A stretch of 64,000 bases of DNA from contig CAWDDH010000003.1 of the NCBI GenBank assembly GCA_963801105.1, positions 372,001 to 436,000 of the forward strand. The letters are read 5' to 3'. Shown here piece after piece: positions 45,195-53,931 of the stretch. Origin of the DNA: JAENVU01 sp963801105. GTDB lineage: Bacteria > Actinomycetota > Acidimicrobiia > IMCC26256 > JAENVU01. Under the pieces are notes generated by a model. That model was not told where the DNA came from, did no database searches, and saw nothing but the letters and a program-made list of their open reading frames with translations. Positions within the stretch are counted from its first letter, which is position 1; each line of letters opens with the position of its first letter. The position numbers and the translations under genes are program-made.

Positions 45195-45656
45195 TCAGTA
45201 GACGCCGGCGAGCTTGGAGTGGTCCCAGCTGGTGACCTTCTCGGGCCGGACGCGCACGACGACCCGCTTCGCCCCCATCATGCGGACGCCCTCGCGGACG
45301 AGGTCGTTGTCGATCGGGCCCCAGTACTTCTCGTACACCCGCTCGCCGAAGGCGAGAACGTCGTCGAGATCGTCGACGACCTCCGCCGTGCCGTTGATGG
45401 ACACCCCGCGCAGCTCCTCGTACACGTCGCCGGTCGCGACGAGCACGGTGATCCTCGGGTCGCGGCGCACGTTCACAACCTTCTGGCTCTTGCGGTAGGT
45501 CCAGAACGCGAGCTCGTCGCCGTCGCGGACGTACCACATGGTCACGAGGTGGGGAGTGCCGTCGGCGTTGAGCGAGGCGACCTGGAGGTCGCGGCCGGCG
45601 TCGAGGAAGCCACGCTGCTCCTCGGGGGTCATCATGATCTGGTCGCGTCGAGACAT
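45195..45656 (-). CDS. PPOX-class split-barrel flavin/F420-binding protein
   Basis: 153 residues. LQVASLNADGTPHLVTMWYVRDGDELAFWTYRKSQK is the start of the pyridoxamine-phosphate-oxidase-like split barrel (in pieces), ending KVTSWDHSKLAGVY. In actinobacteria such small proteins are often F420H2-dependent reductases or heme/biliverdin binders. No decisive residue seen. Confidence 0.85.
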   Translation of the reverse strand: MSRRDQIMMTPEEQRGFLDAGRDLQVASLNADGTPHLVTMWYVRDGDELAFWTYRKSQKVVNVRRDPRITVLVATGDVYEELRGVSINGTAEVVDDLDDVLAFGERVYEKYWGPIDNDLVREGVRMMGAKRVVVRVRPEKVTSWDHSKLAGVY

Positions 45657-45664
45657 GGGCGAGC

Positions 45665-45670
45665 AGCGTA
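45665..45670 (-). promoter_or_regulatory. -10 box of PPOX-class gene
   Basis: TACGCT on the minus strand, 8 bases before the ATG at 45656. Confidence 0.35.
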
Positions 45671-45709
45671 GGGCGACGCCGGAACCGGGGTGACGGCCGG
45701 GCGTCGCGC

Positions 45710-45715
45710 TACCGT
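45710..45715 (+). promoter_or_regulatory. -10 box of the 45724 gene
   Basis: TACCGT, 8 bases before the GTG at 45724. Confidence 0.35.
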
Positions 45716-45723
45716 TCCCCGCC

Positions 45724-46209
45724 GTGGCGAAGAACCCCGATCCGACCCTCGCCCTGTCGACCGCGACCGGCACCAGCCGGACCCTGGACGACTGGACGAC
45801 CATGTTCCACCTCTGCCTCGTGCTCCTGCCCGACCGCCCCGAGGCCGCGCAGTGGGTGCCGGTCGCGCGGCGGATCTTCGACGTGCTCGGCGACAGCGAC
45901 GCCCGGACGGCGTACGTGATCCCGTCGACACCCGCGATCGCGAAGCGCATCCTCGGCGACGAGGCGGAGCGGGCGATGGTCTTCGTCGACCCGGATCGCG
46001 CGCTCATCTCGAGCCTGGGCCTGGAGCACCTCCCCGCGTTCGTCCACATCCGCCAGGACACCAGCGTGGGTGCGGTCGCCGAGGGATGGAATCCGGGGCA
46101 GTGGCAGAAGGTCGCCCGGGAGATCGCCCGGGCCATGGCGTGGTCGGTCCCCGACGTCGCCCCCCCGGGTGCCGCGATGCCCGCGACGACCACGGGATGG
46201 GTCGCCTGA
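45724..46209 (+). CDS. Conserved hypothetical protein, possibly thioredoxin-fold
   Basis: 161 residues, soluble. The segment FVDPDRALISSLGLEHLPAFVHI, followed by GWNPGQWQKVAREIARAM, looks like the second half of a thioredoxin fold with its cis-Pro (HLPAF) but no CxxC motif. Similar small proteins occur in actinobacteria without assigned function. Assignment is weak. Confidence 0.7.
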   Translation: MAKNPDPTLALSTATGTSRTLDDWTTMFHLCLVLLPDRPEAAQWVPVARRIFDVLGDSDARTAYVIPSTPAIAKRILGDEAERAMVFVDPDRALISSLGLEHLPAFVHIRQDTSVGAVAEGWNPGQWQKVAREIARAMAWSVPDVAPPGAAMPATTTGWVA

Positions 46210-46506
46210 CCTACGAGTGATACCACATGTGCAACACCCACCACACGTGCAACGCCAATATCACAACGCGGACGACGCCGCCGCCATCCTCGGTTTGCGA
46301 ACCGCCTGGTCAGGCGCCTTTCTTGCGCATGAGATGACTTTCCGAGGTCTCGCCGTTTAGGGTTTCCGGAACCGCTCACCGACTGGTCGTGCCCTGGCGC
46401 GTCCCGATGGGCGGCGAGTTGTTTTTGCTCAGACCGCGTTCAGCAGGACCGCGTTCAGGCAAGGACCGACAGCGGCACTATCCACCAGCCAATGGGAGTC
46501 CCCCCA
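46210..46506. other. 297-base leader/intergenic region upstream of NlpC/P60 gene
   Basis: No gene. CGCCTG and CAGGCG (46303-46316) form a short hairpin followed by CCTTTCTT, a possible terminator for the 45724 gene. GACCGCGTTCAG occurs twice in tandem (about 46433-46461). The base composition is less G+C-rich than its surroundings. The c-di-AMP riboswitch often found before wall hydrolases was looked for and its GGGGGAACC core is absent. Confidence 0.45.
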
Positions 46507-47601
46507 ATGAACCTCCGGACCCGAGTCATGGTCGTGGCGGTCGCCACCACCATGGTCGCGGCGACCGTGTTCCCGGCCGTCGTGGGCGCCAGCCCGGTCG
46601 ATGACAAGCGTCGCCAGGCCGCCGAGCTCCAGCGGCAGATCGCCGCCAACGACACGAAGCTCGTGACGCTCTCGGAGCAGCTCAACGGGGCCCGCTACCG
46701 GCTGGCCCAGACCGAGGCCGCCATCGCCGAGGCCCAGCGCCGGACCGACGCCGCCATCGCGCAGCGCCAGAAGATCCGCCGGCTGCTCGGCCAGCGGGCG
46801 GCGCAGATCTACCGCCACGCCGGCTCGGCCACGCCCCTCCAGCAGATGAACGTCTCCTCGCTCGGGGAGATGGCCGCTCGTTCCAAGTACGCCTCGGCTG
46901 CCGCCGACCGCGACGACCAGCTCATCGCCCGCCTCCAGAAGGCCGAGGAGGAGCTGGCCGCGCGCAAGGCCGATCTCGAGACCAAGCGCGCGACCGCCAA
47001 GGCCGAGGCCGACGCCGCCGATTCCGCGCGGACCAAGCTCGACGCCACCAACCGTCAGAGCCGCACCCTGCTCGGCCAGGTCAACGGCCAGATCGCCGAC
47101 TACGTCCGCCGCGACAACGAGGCCCGGGCCGCCGCCCTCCGGCGCACCGCCGCGGCCGCGGCCCAGCGCGCCACCACCAACACGGGCAACAGCGGTGGCG
47201 GCCACAGCCCGATCCCGGCGAACTTCCCCGACGCCCCCGCCCCGAACGCGGGTGCGGCCGCCGCGGTGGCCTTCGCCAAGGCGCAGGTGGGCAAGGGCTA
47301 CCGGTACGCGACATCGGGCCCGGACACGTTCGACTGCTCGGGCCTCACCGCCGCCGCCTGGGCGCAGGGTGGCGTCGGCCTCGCCCACTACTCCGGTGCG
47401 CAGTACCAGCAGACGATCCGCATCGGAGCCGGCGACCTCCAACCCGGCGACCTCGTGTTCTACGGGCCCGGCGGCTCCAACCACGTCGAGATCTACATCG
47501 GCGGTGGCATGGTCGTGTCCGCATCGAACCCGTCGAGCGGCGTGAAGCTCGCCGGGGTGCGGTACGGGTCGGCCAGCGGCTACGGCCGCGTCCGCGCCTG
47601 A
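46507..47601 (+). CDS. Secreted NlpC/P60 peptidoglycan endopeptidase
   Basis: 364 residues: a signal peptide (1-29, ending VVGASP) and a long coiled coil (33-200) rich in Ala, Glu, Gln and Arg. A Gly/Pro linker and the NlpC/P60 catalytic domain follow (255-364). Catalytic Cys277 is in DTFDCSGLTA and His326 in NHVEIYIGGG. This is the RipA/CwlS-like architecture for cutting D-Glu-mDAP links during division. ATG at 46507 is placed by GGGAG 8 bases upstream; an in-frame ATG at 46492 lies before that site. Confidence 0.92.
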   Translation: MNLRTRVMVVAVATTMVAATVFPAVVGASPVDDKRRQAAELQRQIAANDTKLVTLSEQLNGARYRLAQTEAAIAEAQRRTDAAIAQRQKIRRLLGQRAAQIYRHAGSATPLQQMNVSSLGEMAARSKYASAAADRDDQLIARLQKAEEELAARKADLETKRATAKAEADAADSARTKLDATNRQSRTLLGQVNGQIADYVRRDNEARAAALRRTAAAAAQRATTNTGNSGGGHSPIPANFPDAPAPNAGAAAAVAFAKAQVGKGYRYATSGPDTFDCSGLTAAAWAQGGVGLAHYSGAQYQQTIRIGAGDLQPGDLVFYGPGGSNHVEIYIGGGMVVSASNPSSGVKLAGVRYGSASGYGRVRA

Positions 47602-48674
47602 GCACCTCGCCGACCCCTGGGGGCGACGAGCTCGCGCTGACGCGCTTCTCGCACGGCGCGGGCTGCGCCTGCAAGCTCTCCCCCGACGACCTGCGCACGG
47701 TCCTCGGCCTCGTCCGCGCGTTCGACGGCCCGTCGGATCCAGACCTCCTCGTCGGCTTCGACACCGCCGACGACGCCGCCGTCTACCGCGTCCGCGACGA
47801 CCTCGCGATCGTGCTGACGACCGATTTCTTCACCCCCATCGTCGACGACCCGTTCGACTGGGGCCGCATCTCGGCCACGAACGCGCTCTCCGACGTCTAC
47901 GCGATGGGCGGCACACCGCTCGTGGCGCTCAACCTCGTGGCCTGGCCCCGGGAGGGCCTGCCATTCGACCTGCTCGCCCGCGTGATCGACGGCGGCGCCG
48001 AGAGCGTGCGCGGCGCGGGGGCGATCATCGCGGGCGGGCACTCGATCGACGACCCGGAGCCGAAGTACGGCCTCGCCGTGGTCGGCACCGTCGAGCCCGA
48101 CCGGATCTGGACGAACTCCGGCGCCCGCGCCGGCGACCGCCTCGTGCTGACCAAGCCGATCGGACTCGGGGTGATCAGCACCGCGGTGAAGCGTGACGGC
48201 GCGACCCCCGAGCTGATCGATACCGCGATCACCCTGATGACCACGCTCAACGCCGGCGCCCGCGACGCCGGGCGCGCCCTCGGTGACGCGGTGCATGCCG
48301 CGACCGACGTCACCGGGTTCGGTCTGCTCGGCCATCTCGGCGAGTTGGCTCGTGCCTCGGGGTTGGCGGCGCGCGTGGACGCGACGGCGGTCCCCCGGAT
48401 CGAGGGTGTGGAACCGCTCGTCGCCGCGGGGTTCGTCGCGGGCGGCACCCGGCGCAACCACGCCTTCGTCTCCGAGTTCGTCGATTGGGGCGAACTCCCC
48501 GGACCGGACCAACTGCTCCTCGCCGACGCCCAGACGTCCGGCGGGCTGCTGTTCGCCGTCGCCCCCGACGCCACCGACGCACTCGTCGCCGGGCTGGTCG
48601 CGGCCGGGACGCCGGCCGCATCGATCGTGGGCACGCTCGATGCCGGACCCCCCGGACGGGTGAGCGTCTCCTGA
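47598..48674 (+). CDS. selD: Selenide, water dikinase
   Basis: Makes selenophosphate from selenide and ATP for selenocysteine or 2-selenouridine. The active site SHGAGCACKLSP has Cys23 (TGC, not selenocysteine) and Lys26. DDAAVYRV and LTTDFFTPIVDDPFDWGRISATNALSD bind ATP and metal, and TDVTGFGLLGHLGE and DAQTSGGLL follow. No ATG, GTG or TTG precedes the active site in frame. The open frame begins at a CTG that overlaps the TGA of the NlpC/P60 gene (CTGA). Either CTG is the start or an indel hides the true start. No selA, selB or ybbB is in the window. Confidence 0.88.
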   Translation: MSTSPTPGGDELALTRFSHGAGCACKLSPDDLRTVLGLVRAFDGPSDPDLLVGFDTADDAAVYRVRDDLAIVLTTDFFTPIVDDPFDWGRISATNALSDVYAMGGTPLVALNLVAWPREGLPFDLLARVIDGGAESVRGAGAIIAGGHSIDDPEPKYGLAVVGTVEPDRIWTNSGARAGDRLVLTKPIGLGVISTAVKRDGATPELIDTAITLMTTLNAGARDAGRALGDAVHAATDVTGFGLLGHLGELARASGLAARVDATAVPRIEGVEPLVAAGFVAGGTRRNHAFVSEFVDWGELPGPDQLLLADAQTSGGLLFAVAPDATDALVAGLVAAGTPAASIVGTLDAGPPGRVSVS

Positions 48675-48767
48675 CCACCCTCCGCGCCCACCATCCCGAA
48701 AACCGGACCCACCCGGCGGTACCGTCGCGATTCGGGCGAGAGGGAGCCCGACACGGGAGGTCCGCGG

Positions 48768-49565
48768 GTGCGGCGGCGAGTGCGGCAATGGCTGGGAGCG
48801 ACGACGGGCATCCCACGACGGATCGTGATCGGTGCGGCCCTGACGGGCAGCCTCGCCGCCCTGGTCGCGTTCGCGACACCGGCGGCGGCCGCCGACCCGG
48901 GATGGTCCGCGAGCCCGACCTCCTCGCTCCCCGGTGGGACGGTGCGCGTGGCTTCGTCGCCCTCCACGCTGTGCCAGTGGCTCCAACCCGCGCCCGATCC
49001 GACCACGGACCCGACGACCGATCCCACCACCGATCCGACGGGACCGCCGACCGACGCCCCGACCGCCTATGACGGCACGCGCGTCGAGCTGACCTTCGAG
49101 GGCGGCTCCACACCCGCAGCGCTGGGCTCGGTATCCGTGAGCGCCGGCGGCGCGTGGTCCGGCACGTTCACCGTGCCCGAGACGACGGCGGTCGCACCCG
49201 GCACGTACGACCTCATCGCGCACTGCGTGGTCGACACCCCCGAGCTCGACGGCGTCCGGTCCTTCGACTTCGACCCGATCTCGTTCACCATCGTCGAGGG
49301 ACCGCCTCCCACGACGCTCGAGATCCCGACCGAGCTCGTCCCGCCGGCGACCGCGATCAATCCGGTCCAGGTCCAGGGCACCCAGCTGAGCCGCGTCGTG
49401 AGCGCGACCGGTTCCTCGGGAAGCGCCGCGCCGGGCGGTCCGACCCTGCCGCGCACCGGTGACGGAACGCTCGGCGTCGCCCTGGCCGGCCTCGGGGCAC
49501 TGCTCCTCGGCGGCGCGACGCTCTGGTTCGGAGCCCGCCACGCCGAGCCCCGCCCCTTCGACTGA
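48768..49565 (+). CDS. LPXTG cell-wall-anchored protein
   Basis: 265 residues: a signal peptide (1-42, ending PAAAADP) and a beta-rich extracellular region with a DPTT repeat at about 77-92. The sorting signal is LPRTG (227-231), followed by a hydrophobic stretch and an ARHAEPRPFD tail. A class E/A sortase would anchor it to peptidoglycan; no sortase gene is in the window. GTG start with GGGAGG 8 bases upstream. Confidence 0.85.
   Translation: MRRRVRQWLGATTGIPRRIVIGAALTGSLAALVAFATPAAAADPGWSASPTSSLPGGTVRVASSPSTLCQWLQPAPDPTTDPTTDPTTDPTGPPTDAPTAYDGTRVELTFEGGSTPAALGSVSVSAGGAWSGTFTVPETTAVAPGTYDLIAHCVVDTPELDGVRSFDFDPISFTIVEGPPPTTLEIPTELVPPATAINPVQVQGTQLSRVVSATGSSGSAAPGGPTLPRTGDGTLGVALAGLGALLLGGATLWFGARHAEPRPFD
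48996..49043 (+). repeat. 12-base tandem repeat coding DPTT
   Basis: Four imperfect copies of GATCCGACCACG encode Asp-Pro-Thr-Thr units in the LPXTG protein, a spacer likely to vary in copy number. Confidence 0.6.
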
Positions 49566-49593
49566 CCCCGGACCCGCCGGCGCCGGCCGGGCG

Positions 49594-50592
49594 CTACGGG
49601 ATGACCAGCATCCCGAGCTCGGCCTCGAGCTGAGGCCGGGGCTTGGCGCCCAGTGAGCTCCGCTCCATCCGCCCGTTGCGGAACAACGCGATCAGCGGGA
49701 TGGACTGCACCTCGTACTGCTGCGCGAGCGCGGGCTCCTCGTCGATGTTGACCTTGACGACCTTGTAGGAGCCCTCGCGCATGCGGGCGATCTGCTCGAC
49801 GATGGGACCGACCTGCTTGCACGGCCCGCACCACGGCGCCCAGAAGTCGACGATCACCGGCAGGTCGTCCTGGAGGACCTCGGAGGGGAAGCTCGCGGTC
49901 GTGACGCTGCGGACCGGGCCCTCGGCCGGAGGTTCGGGAAGGGCCGCGGACGGGCGCTCCCCCGCGACGACCGCGTCGAGCCAGTCGCGCGCGTCCTCGA
50001 CACTCTCGAGCGCGACCTGATGACCCATCGGGTACTCGCGGTAGACGACCGGCACCTGGTGCTCGGTGAGCGCCGCCGCGAGCTCGCGGCCGACCCGGAC
50101 CGGGATCATCGGGTCGTCGGTGCCGTGCTGCACGAGCACCGGGACCTCCCGCGCCGCCTCCCAGTCCACCCCGAGCGCGTCGAGGTTCGGGGCGAACGGG
50201 CTCATGGCGAGGACGCCGCTCGGCATCGTGGCCCCGGACCGCAGCGAGACGCTCAGCGCGATGCCCGCGCCCTGGGAGAAGCCGCCGATCACGGCCTCCG
50301 AGCGGGCGAGGCCGAGCTCGGCGCACTGCTCGTCGATGTACGCGTCCACGAGATCGACGGCCGCGGTGAACGCCTCGGGATCCACGCCCGACTCCGTGAT
50401 CGGGAACCAGGCGAACCCGGGGGCGCCGGGCGCCGATTCGGGGCCGCGGGGCATCACGGCGGCGAACCGGCCGTCGGGATCGAGATAGGTGAGCAGCGGT
50501 CCGAGGTCGCGCTCGTCGGCGCCGTAGCCGTGCAGGAGCACGAGGAGGCGGGTCGCGGAGCTACCGCGGACCACGTTCGAGATCAGCGCCAT
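49594..50592 (-). CDS. Carboxylesterase/phospholipase fused to thioredoxin
   Basis: 332 residues. N-terminal alpha/beta hydrolase of the acyl-protein thioesterase/YpfH family (1-212): LLHGYGADERDL, nucleophile Ser106 in GGFSQGAG, Asp160 in HGTDDPMIP and His191 in YPMGHQV. A short Pro-rich linker leads to a thioredoxin domain (228-332) with WCGPC at 254-258 and cis-Pro in QSIPLIALF. The joint is within one uninterrupted frame. The start is set by GAAAGGG before the ATG. The fusion suggests the esterase is redox-coupled or that both act on one partner. Confidence 0.88.
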   Translation of the reverse strand: MALISNVVRGSSATRLLVLLHGYGADERDLGPLLTYLDPDGRFAAVMPRGPESAPGAPGFAWFPITESGVDPEAFTAAVDLVDAYIDEQCAELGLARSEAVIGGFSQGAGIALSVSLRSGATMPSGVLAMSPFAPNLDALGVDWEAAREVPVLVQHGTDDPMIPVRVGRELAAALTEHQVPVVYREYPMGHQVALESVEDARDWLDAVVAGERPSAALPEPPAEGPVRSVTTASFPSEVLQDDLPVIVDFWAPWCGPCKQVGPIVEQIARMREGSYKVVKVNIDEEPALAQQYEVQSIPLIALFRNGRMERSSLGAKPRPQLEAELGMLVIP

Positions 50593-50669
50593 GCGCACCC
50601 TTTCGCAGCGTGACGATGCGGTCCCGAGCATCGTAGGGTCCTGCGACACCTCGGACGGAAAGGCCTCGC

Positions 50670-51710
50670 ATGCGACTCGGCGTCAACTTCGGCTACCAGG
50701 ACTGGGGCGCCGGCCTCGCGCGAGCGGTGAGCACCGCGCAGGAGGCCGAGCGTCTCGGCTTCCACTCCATCTGGACCGCCGAGGCCTACGGCACCGACTC
50801 GATCACCCCGATCGCGTGGATGATGGGCCAGACCGACCGCATCAACTTCGGCTCGGCGATCATGCAGATGCCGGCCCGCACGCCGGCGATGACCGCGATG
50901 ACGGCGGCCACGCTCGACCTCATGAGCGGCAACCGCTTCCTCCTCGGCCTCGGTCTCTCCGGTCCGCAGGTCGTCGAGGGATGGCACGGACAGCCCTACG
51001 GCAAGCCGCTCGGCAAGACGCGTGAGTACGTCGACATCGTCCGCACGATCCTGCGGCGCGAGGCACCGCTCGAGCACCACGGTCCGCACTACGACATCCC
51101 CTACACGGGCGACGACGCGACGGGTCTCGGCAAGGCGCTCAAGATCATCGTGCACCCGAACCGCGCCGACATCCCGATCTACCTGGCCGCGATCGGCCCG
51201 AGGAACGTCGAGCTCTCCGCCGAGATCGCCGACGGGTGGCTCCCGATCTTCTTCTCGCCCTATCGCTTCCGCGAGACCTACGGGCCCTCGATCGACGCCG
51301 GCTTCGCGAAGGCGGGTGGCGGCAAGAGCCTCGACGCGTTCGACGTCGCTCCGACCGTCAGTGTTCTCGTCGGCGACGACCTCGACACGCTCCGCGGCTT
51401 CGTGAAGCCGATGGTCGCGCTCTACGTCGGCGGCATGGGCGCACGGGGCAAGAACTTCTACAACGACCTCGCGTGCCGGTACGGGTTCGAGGCCGCCGCC
51501 AAGAAGATCCAGAACCTCTACCTCGACGGGAAGAAGCAGGAGGCCACCGCCGCCGTTCCCGACGAGCTGGTCGACGAGATCGCGCTCATCGGACCGAAGG
51601 AGCGGATCGCCGACCGGTTCGACGCGTGGCGCGAGTCGGGCATCACCACGATGATCCTCGGCGCGCAGCAGCCCGAAGCCCTCCAGATCATGGCCGAGCT
51701 CGCCCTCTGA
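50670..51710 (+). CDS. LLM-class F420-dependent oxidoreductase
   Basis: 346-residue TIM-barrel of the luciferase-like monooxygenase family, F420 branch. RLGVNFGYQDWGAGLARAV at the start, HSIWTAEAYGTDSITP, GSAIMQMPARTPAMTA and RFLLGLGLSGPQVVEGWHG with the C-terminal IALIGPKERIADR and TTMILGAQ. Hydride donor F420H2 inferred from the family. TAGGGT lies about 30 bases upstream and GGAAAGG 8 bases before the ATG. Confidence 0.92.
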   Translation: MRLGVNFGYQDWGAGLARAVSTAQEAERLGFHSIWTAEAYGTDSITPIAWMMGQTDRINFGSAIMQMPARTPAMTAMTAATLDLMSGNRFLLGLGLSGPQVVEGWHGQPYGKPLGKTREYVDIVRTILRREAPLEHHGPHYDIPYTGDDATGLGKALKIIVHPNRADIPIYLAAIGPRNVELSAEIADGWLPIFFSPYRFRETYGPSIDAGFAKAGGGKSLDAFDVAPTVSVLVGDDLDTLRGFVKPMVALYVGGMGARGKNFYNDLACRYGFEAAAKKIQNLYLDGKKQEATAAVPDELVDEIALIGPKERIADRFDAWRESGITTMILGAQQPEALQIMAELAL

Positions 51711-51820
51711 CCGAGCGCACGTCAGTGTCCCCGCGCGTGCTGGGACCCGTCCGGATCGTCTCCGCGTCGTCCATCCGGCCACCGTCGCATCCGAACGGGT
51801 GCCCGCGCCGTGACACCCGC

Positions 51821-51826
51821 TACCGT
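51821..51826 (+). promoter_or_regulatory. -10 box of HAD gene
   Basis: TACCGT, 7 bases before the ATG at 51834; favours that ATG over the in-frame GTG at 51810. Confidence 0.4.
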
Positions 51827-51833
51827 GCCCGCG

Positions 51834-52466
51834 ATGGAGCTGCGGGCGGTGATCTTCGACCTGGGCGGGGTCGTGTTCCCGTCGCCGTTCGACGTGTTCG
51901 ACGAGTACGAACGTGAGGCCGGACTCCCCCACCGGTTCATCCGCACCGTCGTCGCGGCGAGCGCGGATGCGGGCGCGTGGGCCGGGTTCGAACGGTCCGA
52001 CCTCGACTTCCCGAGCTTCTGCGCGGCGTTCGAGGCCGAGTGTGCGACGGCCGGCGGAACCGTGGACGCGGCCGACCTGATGAGCCGCATCGGCTCCGGC
52101 TTCGCGCCGCGCGCGGTGATGACCAGCGCGATCCGCACGCTGCGGGAAGCGGCGTTGCGCGTCGGCGCGCTCACCAACAACTGGGTGCACGCCGAGCGCA
52201 CGGACGACCGTGATCCCGCCGCGCTCGGCTTCGACACCGTGGTCGAGTCGGCGGTGGAGGGCATCCGCAAGCCGGACCCGCGCATCTACGAACTGGTGTG
52301 CACACGGCTCGAGGTCCGGCCCGAGGAGTGCGTGTTCCTCGACGACCTCGGCGTCAACCTCAAGCCGGCGCGTGCGATGGGTATGACCACGATCAAGGTC
52401 GAGGACCCGACCGCCGCGCTCGTCGAGCTGGGCGACCACCTCGGCCTCGTGCTCGTCGAGCGCTGA
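51834..52466 (+). CDS. HAD family hydrolase
   Basis: 210 residues, subfamily IA like the N-terminal phosphatase of soluble epoxide hydrolase. Motif I VIFDLGGVVF (nucleophile Asp replaced in the usual place by DLGG), motif II LTNNW, motif III Lys in GIRKPDPRIYE, motif IV VFLDDLGVNLKPA. The second residue of the DxD motif is Gly, as in some family members with altered activity. It overlaps the next gene's start by one base (TGATG). Confidence 0.88.
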   Translation: MELRAVIFDLGGVVFPSPFDVFDEYEREAGLPHRFIRTVVAASADAGAWAGFERSDLDFPSFCAAFEAECATAGGTVDAADLMSRIGSGFAPRAVMTSAIRTLREAALRVGALTNNWVHAERTDDRDPAALGFDTVVESAVEGIRKPDPRIYELVCTRLEVRPEECVFLDDLGVNLKPARAMGMTTIKVEDPTAALVELGDHLGLVLVER

Positions 52467-53080
52467 TGGAGCTCCTCGTCATTCGCCACGCCGAACCCGT
52501 CAGGGTCACGGCCGACGAGACCGGGGGTGGTCCCGCGGATCCCGAGCTCACCGACCGGGGACACCAGCAATCGCGCCGGCTGGCGGCATGGCTCGCGGCC
52601 GAAGGCGTGGACCACATCGTCTCGTCGCCCTTGCGACGCGCAGTCGACACCGCCCGGCCGCTGGCCGACGAGTTGTCGATCGACATCACGATCGTCGACG
52701 GGCTGCGCGAGTACGACTCGAACGCGGACTCCTACATCCCGGTCGAGGAGATGCGCGCCGAGGGCCACGAGCGTTGGCAGGCGATGATCGAAGGACGGTG
52801 GGAGGACTTCGGCGGCGAGCCGCCGGACCAGTTCCGCGCCCGGATCGTGCCGTGCCTCGACGAGATCATCGCGTCGCACCCGGGCGAGCGCGTCGCGGCG
52901 GTGTGCCACGGAGGCGTGATCAACATCTACCTCGCCGCGCTCCTCGGCATCGACCGGAACCTGTGGTTCGACCCGGCCTACACGTCGATCAGTCGCGTCC
53001 GCGGGTCGCGTTCGGGGGTCCGCTCGGTCGCGTCGGTCAACGAGACCGGTCACCTCGTCGGGACGAGGTCGGCGTCGTGA
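52466..53080 (+). CDS. Histidine phosphatase family protein
   Basis: 204 residues. RHAEP replaces the usual RHGE at residues 7-11, SSPLRRAVDTA follows, and the second catalytic His is in AVCHGGVIN. In the same operon as the HAD hydrolase (TGATG overlap) and the enoyl-CoA hydratase (GTGA overlap). Substrate unknown. Confidence 0.88.
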   Translation: MELLVIRHAEPVRVTADETGGGPADPELTDRGHQQSRRLAAWLAAEGVDHIVSSPLRRAVDTARPLADELSIDITIVDGLREYDSNADSYIPVEEMRAEGHERWQAMIEGRWEDFGGEPPDQFRARIVPCLDEIIASHPGERVAAVCHGGVINIYLAALLGIDRNLWFDPAYTSISRVRGSRSGVRSVASVNETGHLVGTRSAS

Positions 53081-53856
53081 CCGTCACCTCCGAACGCGAG
53101 GGTCCGGTCGCGATCGTGACGATCGACCGACCGGAGGCGCGCAACGCGGTCGATCGACCGACGGCCGTCGCGCTCGCCGACGCGTTCCGCACGTTCGACT
53201 CCGACGACACGCTCACGGTGGCGGTGCTCACCGGTGCCGGCGACACGTTCTGCGCCGGAGCGGATCTCAAGGCGTTCGGCAGCGACCGCGCCAACTCGGT
53301 GAGCGCGGACGGCGACGGGCCGATGGGGCCGACCCGCATGCTGCTGGACAAGCCGGTCATCGCCGCGGTCGAAGGGTACGCGGTCGCCGGCGGGCTCGAG
53401 CTCGCGCTCTGGTGCGATCTGCGGGTCATGGCCACCGACGCCGCATTCGGCGTCTTCTGCCGGCGCTGGGGCGTGCCGCTCATCGACGGCGGGACGATCC
53501 GCCTCCCCCGGCTCATCGGTCACTCCCGCGCGCTCGATCTGATCCTGACCGGTCGCGAGGTCGGCGCCGACGAGGCACTCGCCATCGGGCTCGCGAACCG
53601 GCTCGCCGAGCCGGGCCGGGCACGCGAGGTCGCCCTCGCGCTCGCCACCGAGATCGCGCAGTTCCCCCCGGACTGCCTCCGGGCCGACCGCCGTTCGTCC
53701 TACGACCAGTGGTCCCTCCCGTTGGACGCCGCGCTCGCCCACGAACTGCGTGAAGGGCGCGAGGTGCTCCGATCGCCCCAGCTCGCCGTGGACCGTTTCG
53801 TCTCGGGCGAGGGCCGCCACGGCGCACCGACCGGTCCGGACGGCTCGCAGGGATAG
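53077..53856 (+). CDS. Enoyl-CoA hydratase/isomerase family protein
   Basis: 259-residue crotonase-fold enzyme. RPEARNAVDRPT, CAGADLKAF (oxyanion hole), EGYAVAGGLELALWCDLRV, then GVPLIDGGTIRLPRLIGHSRALDLILTGR. The two hydratase glutamates are not both evident: the second position reads Asp (LIDGGT). It may be a hydrolase, isomerase or inactive homologue rather than a standard hydratase. GTGA overlap with the phosphatase. Confidence 0.9.
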   Translation: MTVTSEREGPVAIVTIDRPEARNAVDRPTAVALADAFRTFDSDDTLTVAVLTGAGDTFCAGADLKAFGSDRANSVSADGDGPMGPTRMLLDKPVIAAVEGYAVAGGLELALWCDLRVMATDAAFGVFCRRWGVPLIDGGTIRLPRLIGHSRALDLILTGREVGADEALAIGLANRLAEPGRAREVALALATEIAQFPPDCLRADRRSSYDQWSLPLDAALAHELREGREVLRSPQLAVDRFVSGEGRHGAPTGPDGSQG

Positions 53857-53931
53857 CCGAGTCCTCGCGGAAACGGGTCAAGCGACGGTCACCGCCGGTC
53901 GACGGACCACCATTCGGAGGGAGTGACCACG

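Noticed and set aside
46210..46506. c-di-AMP (ydaO) riboswitch before the NlpC/P60 gene
   Set aside because: This gene type often has one in actinobacteria, but the GGGGGAACC and GTCAGCTAACC cores are not present.
47660..47680. Selenocysteine in SelD itself
   Set aside because: The active-site codon is TGC (Cys), not TGA.
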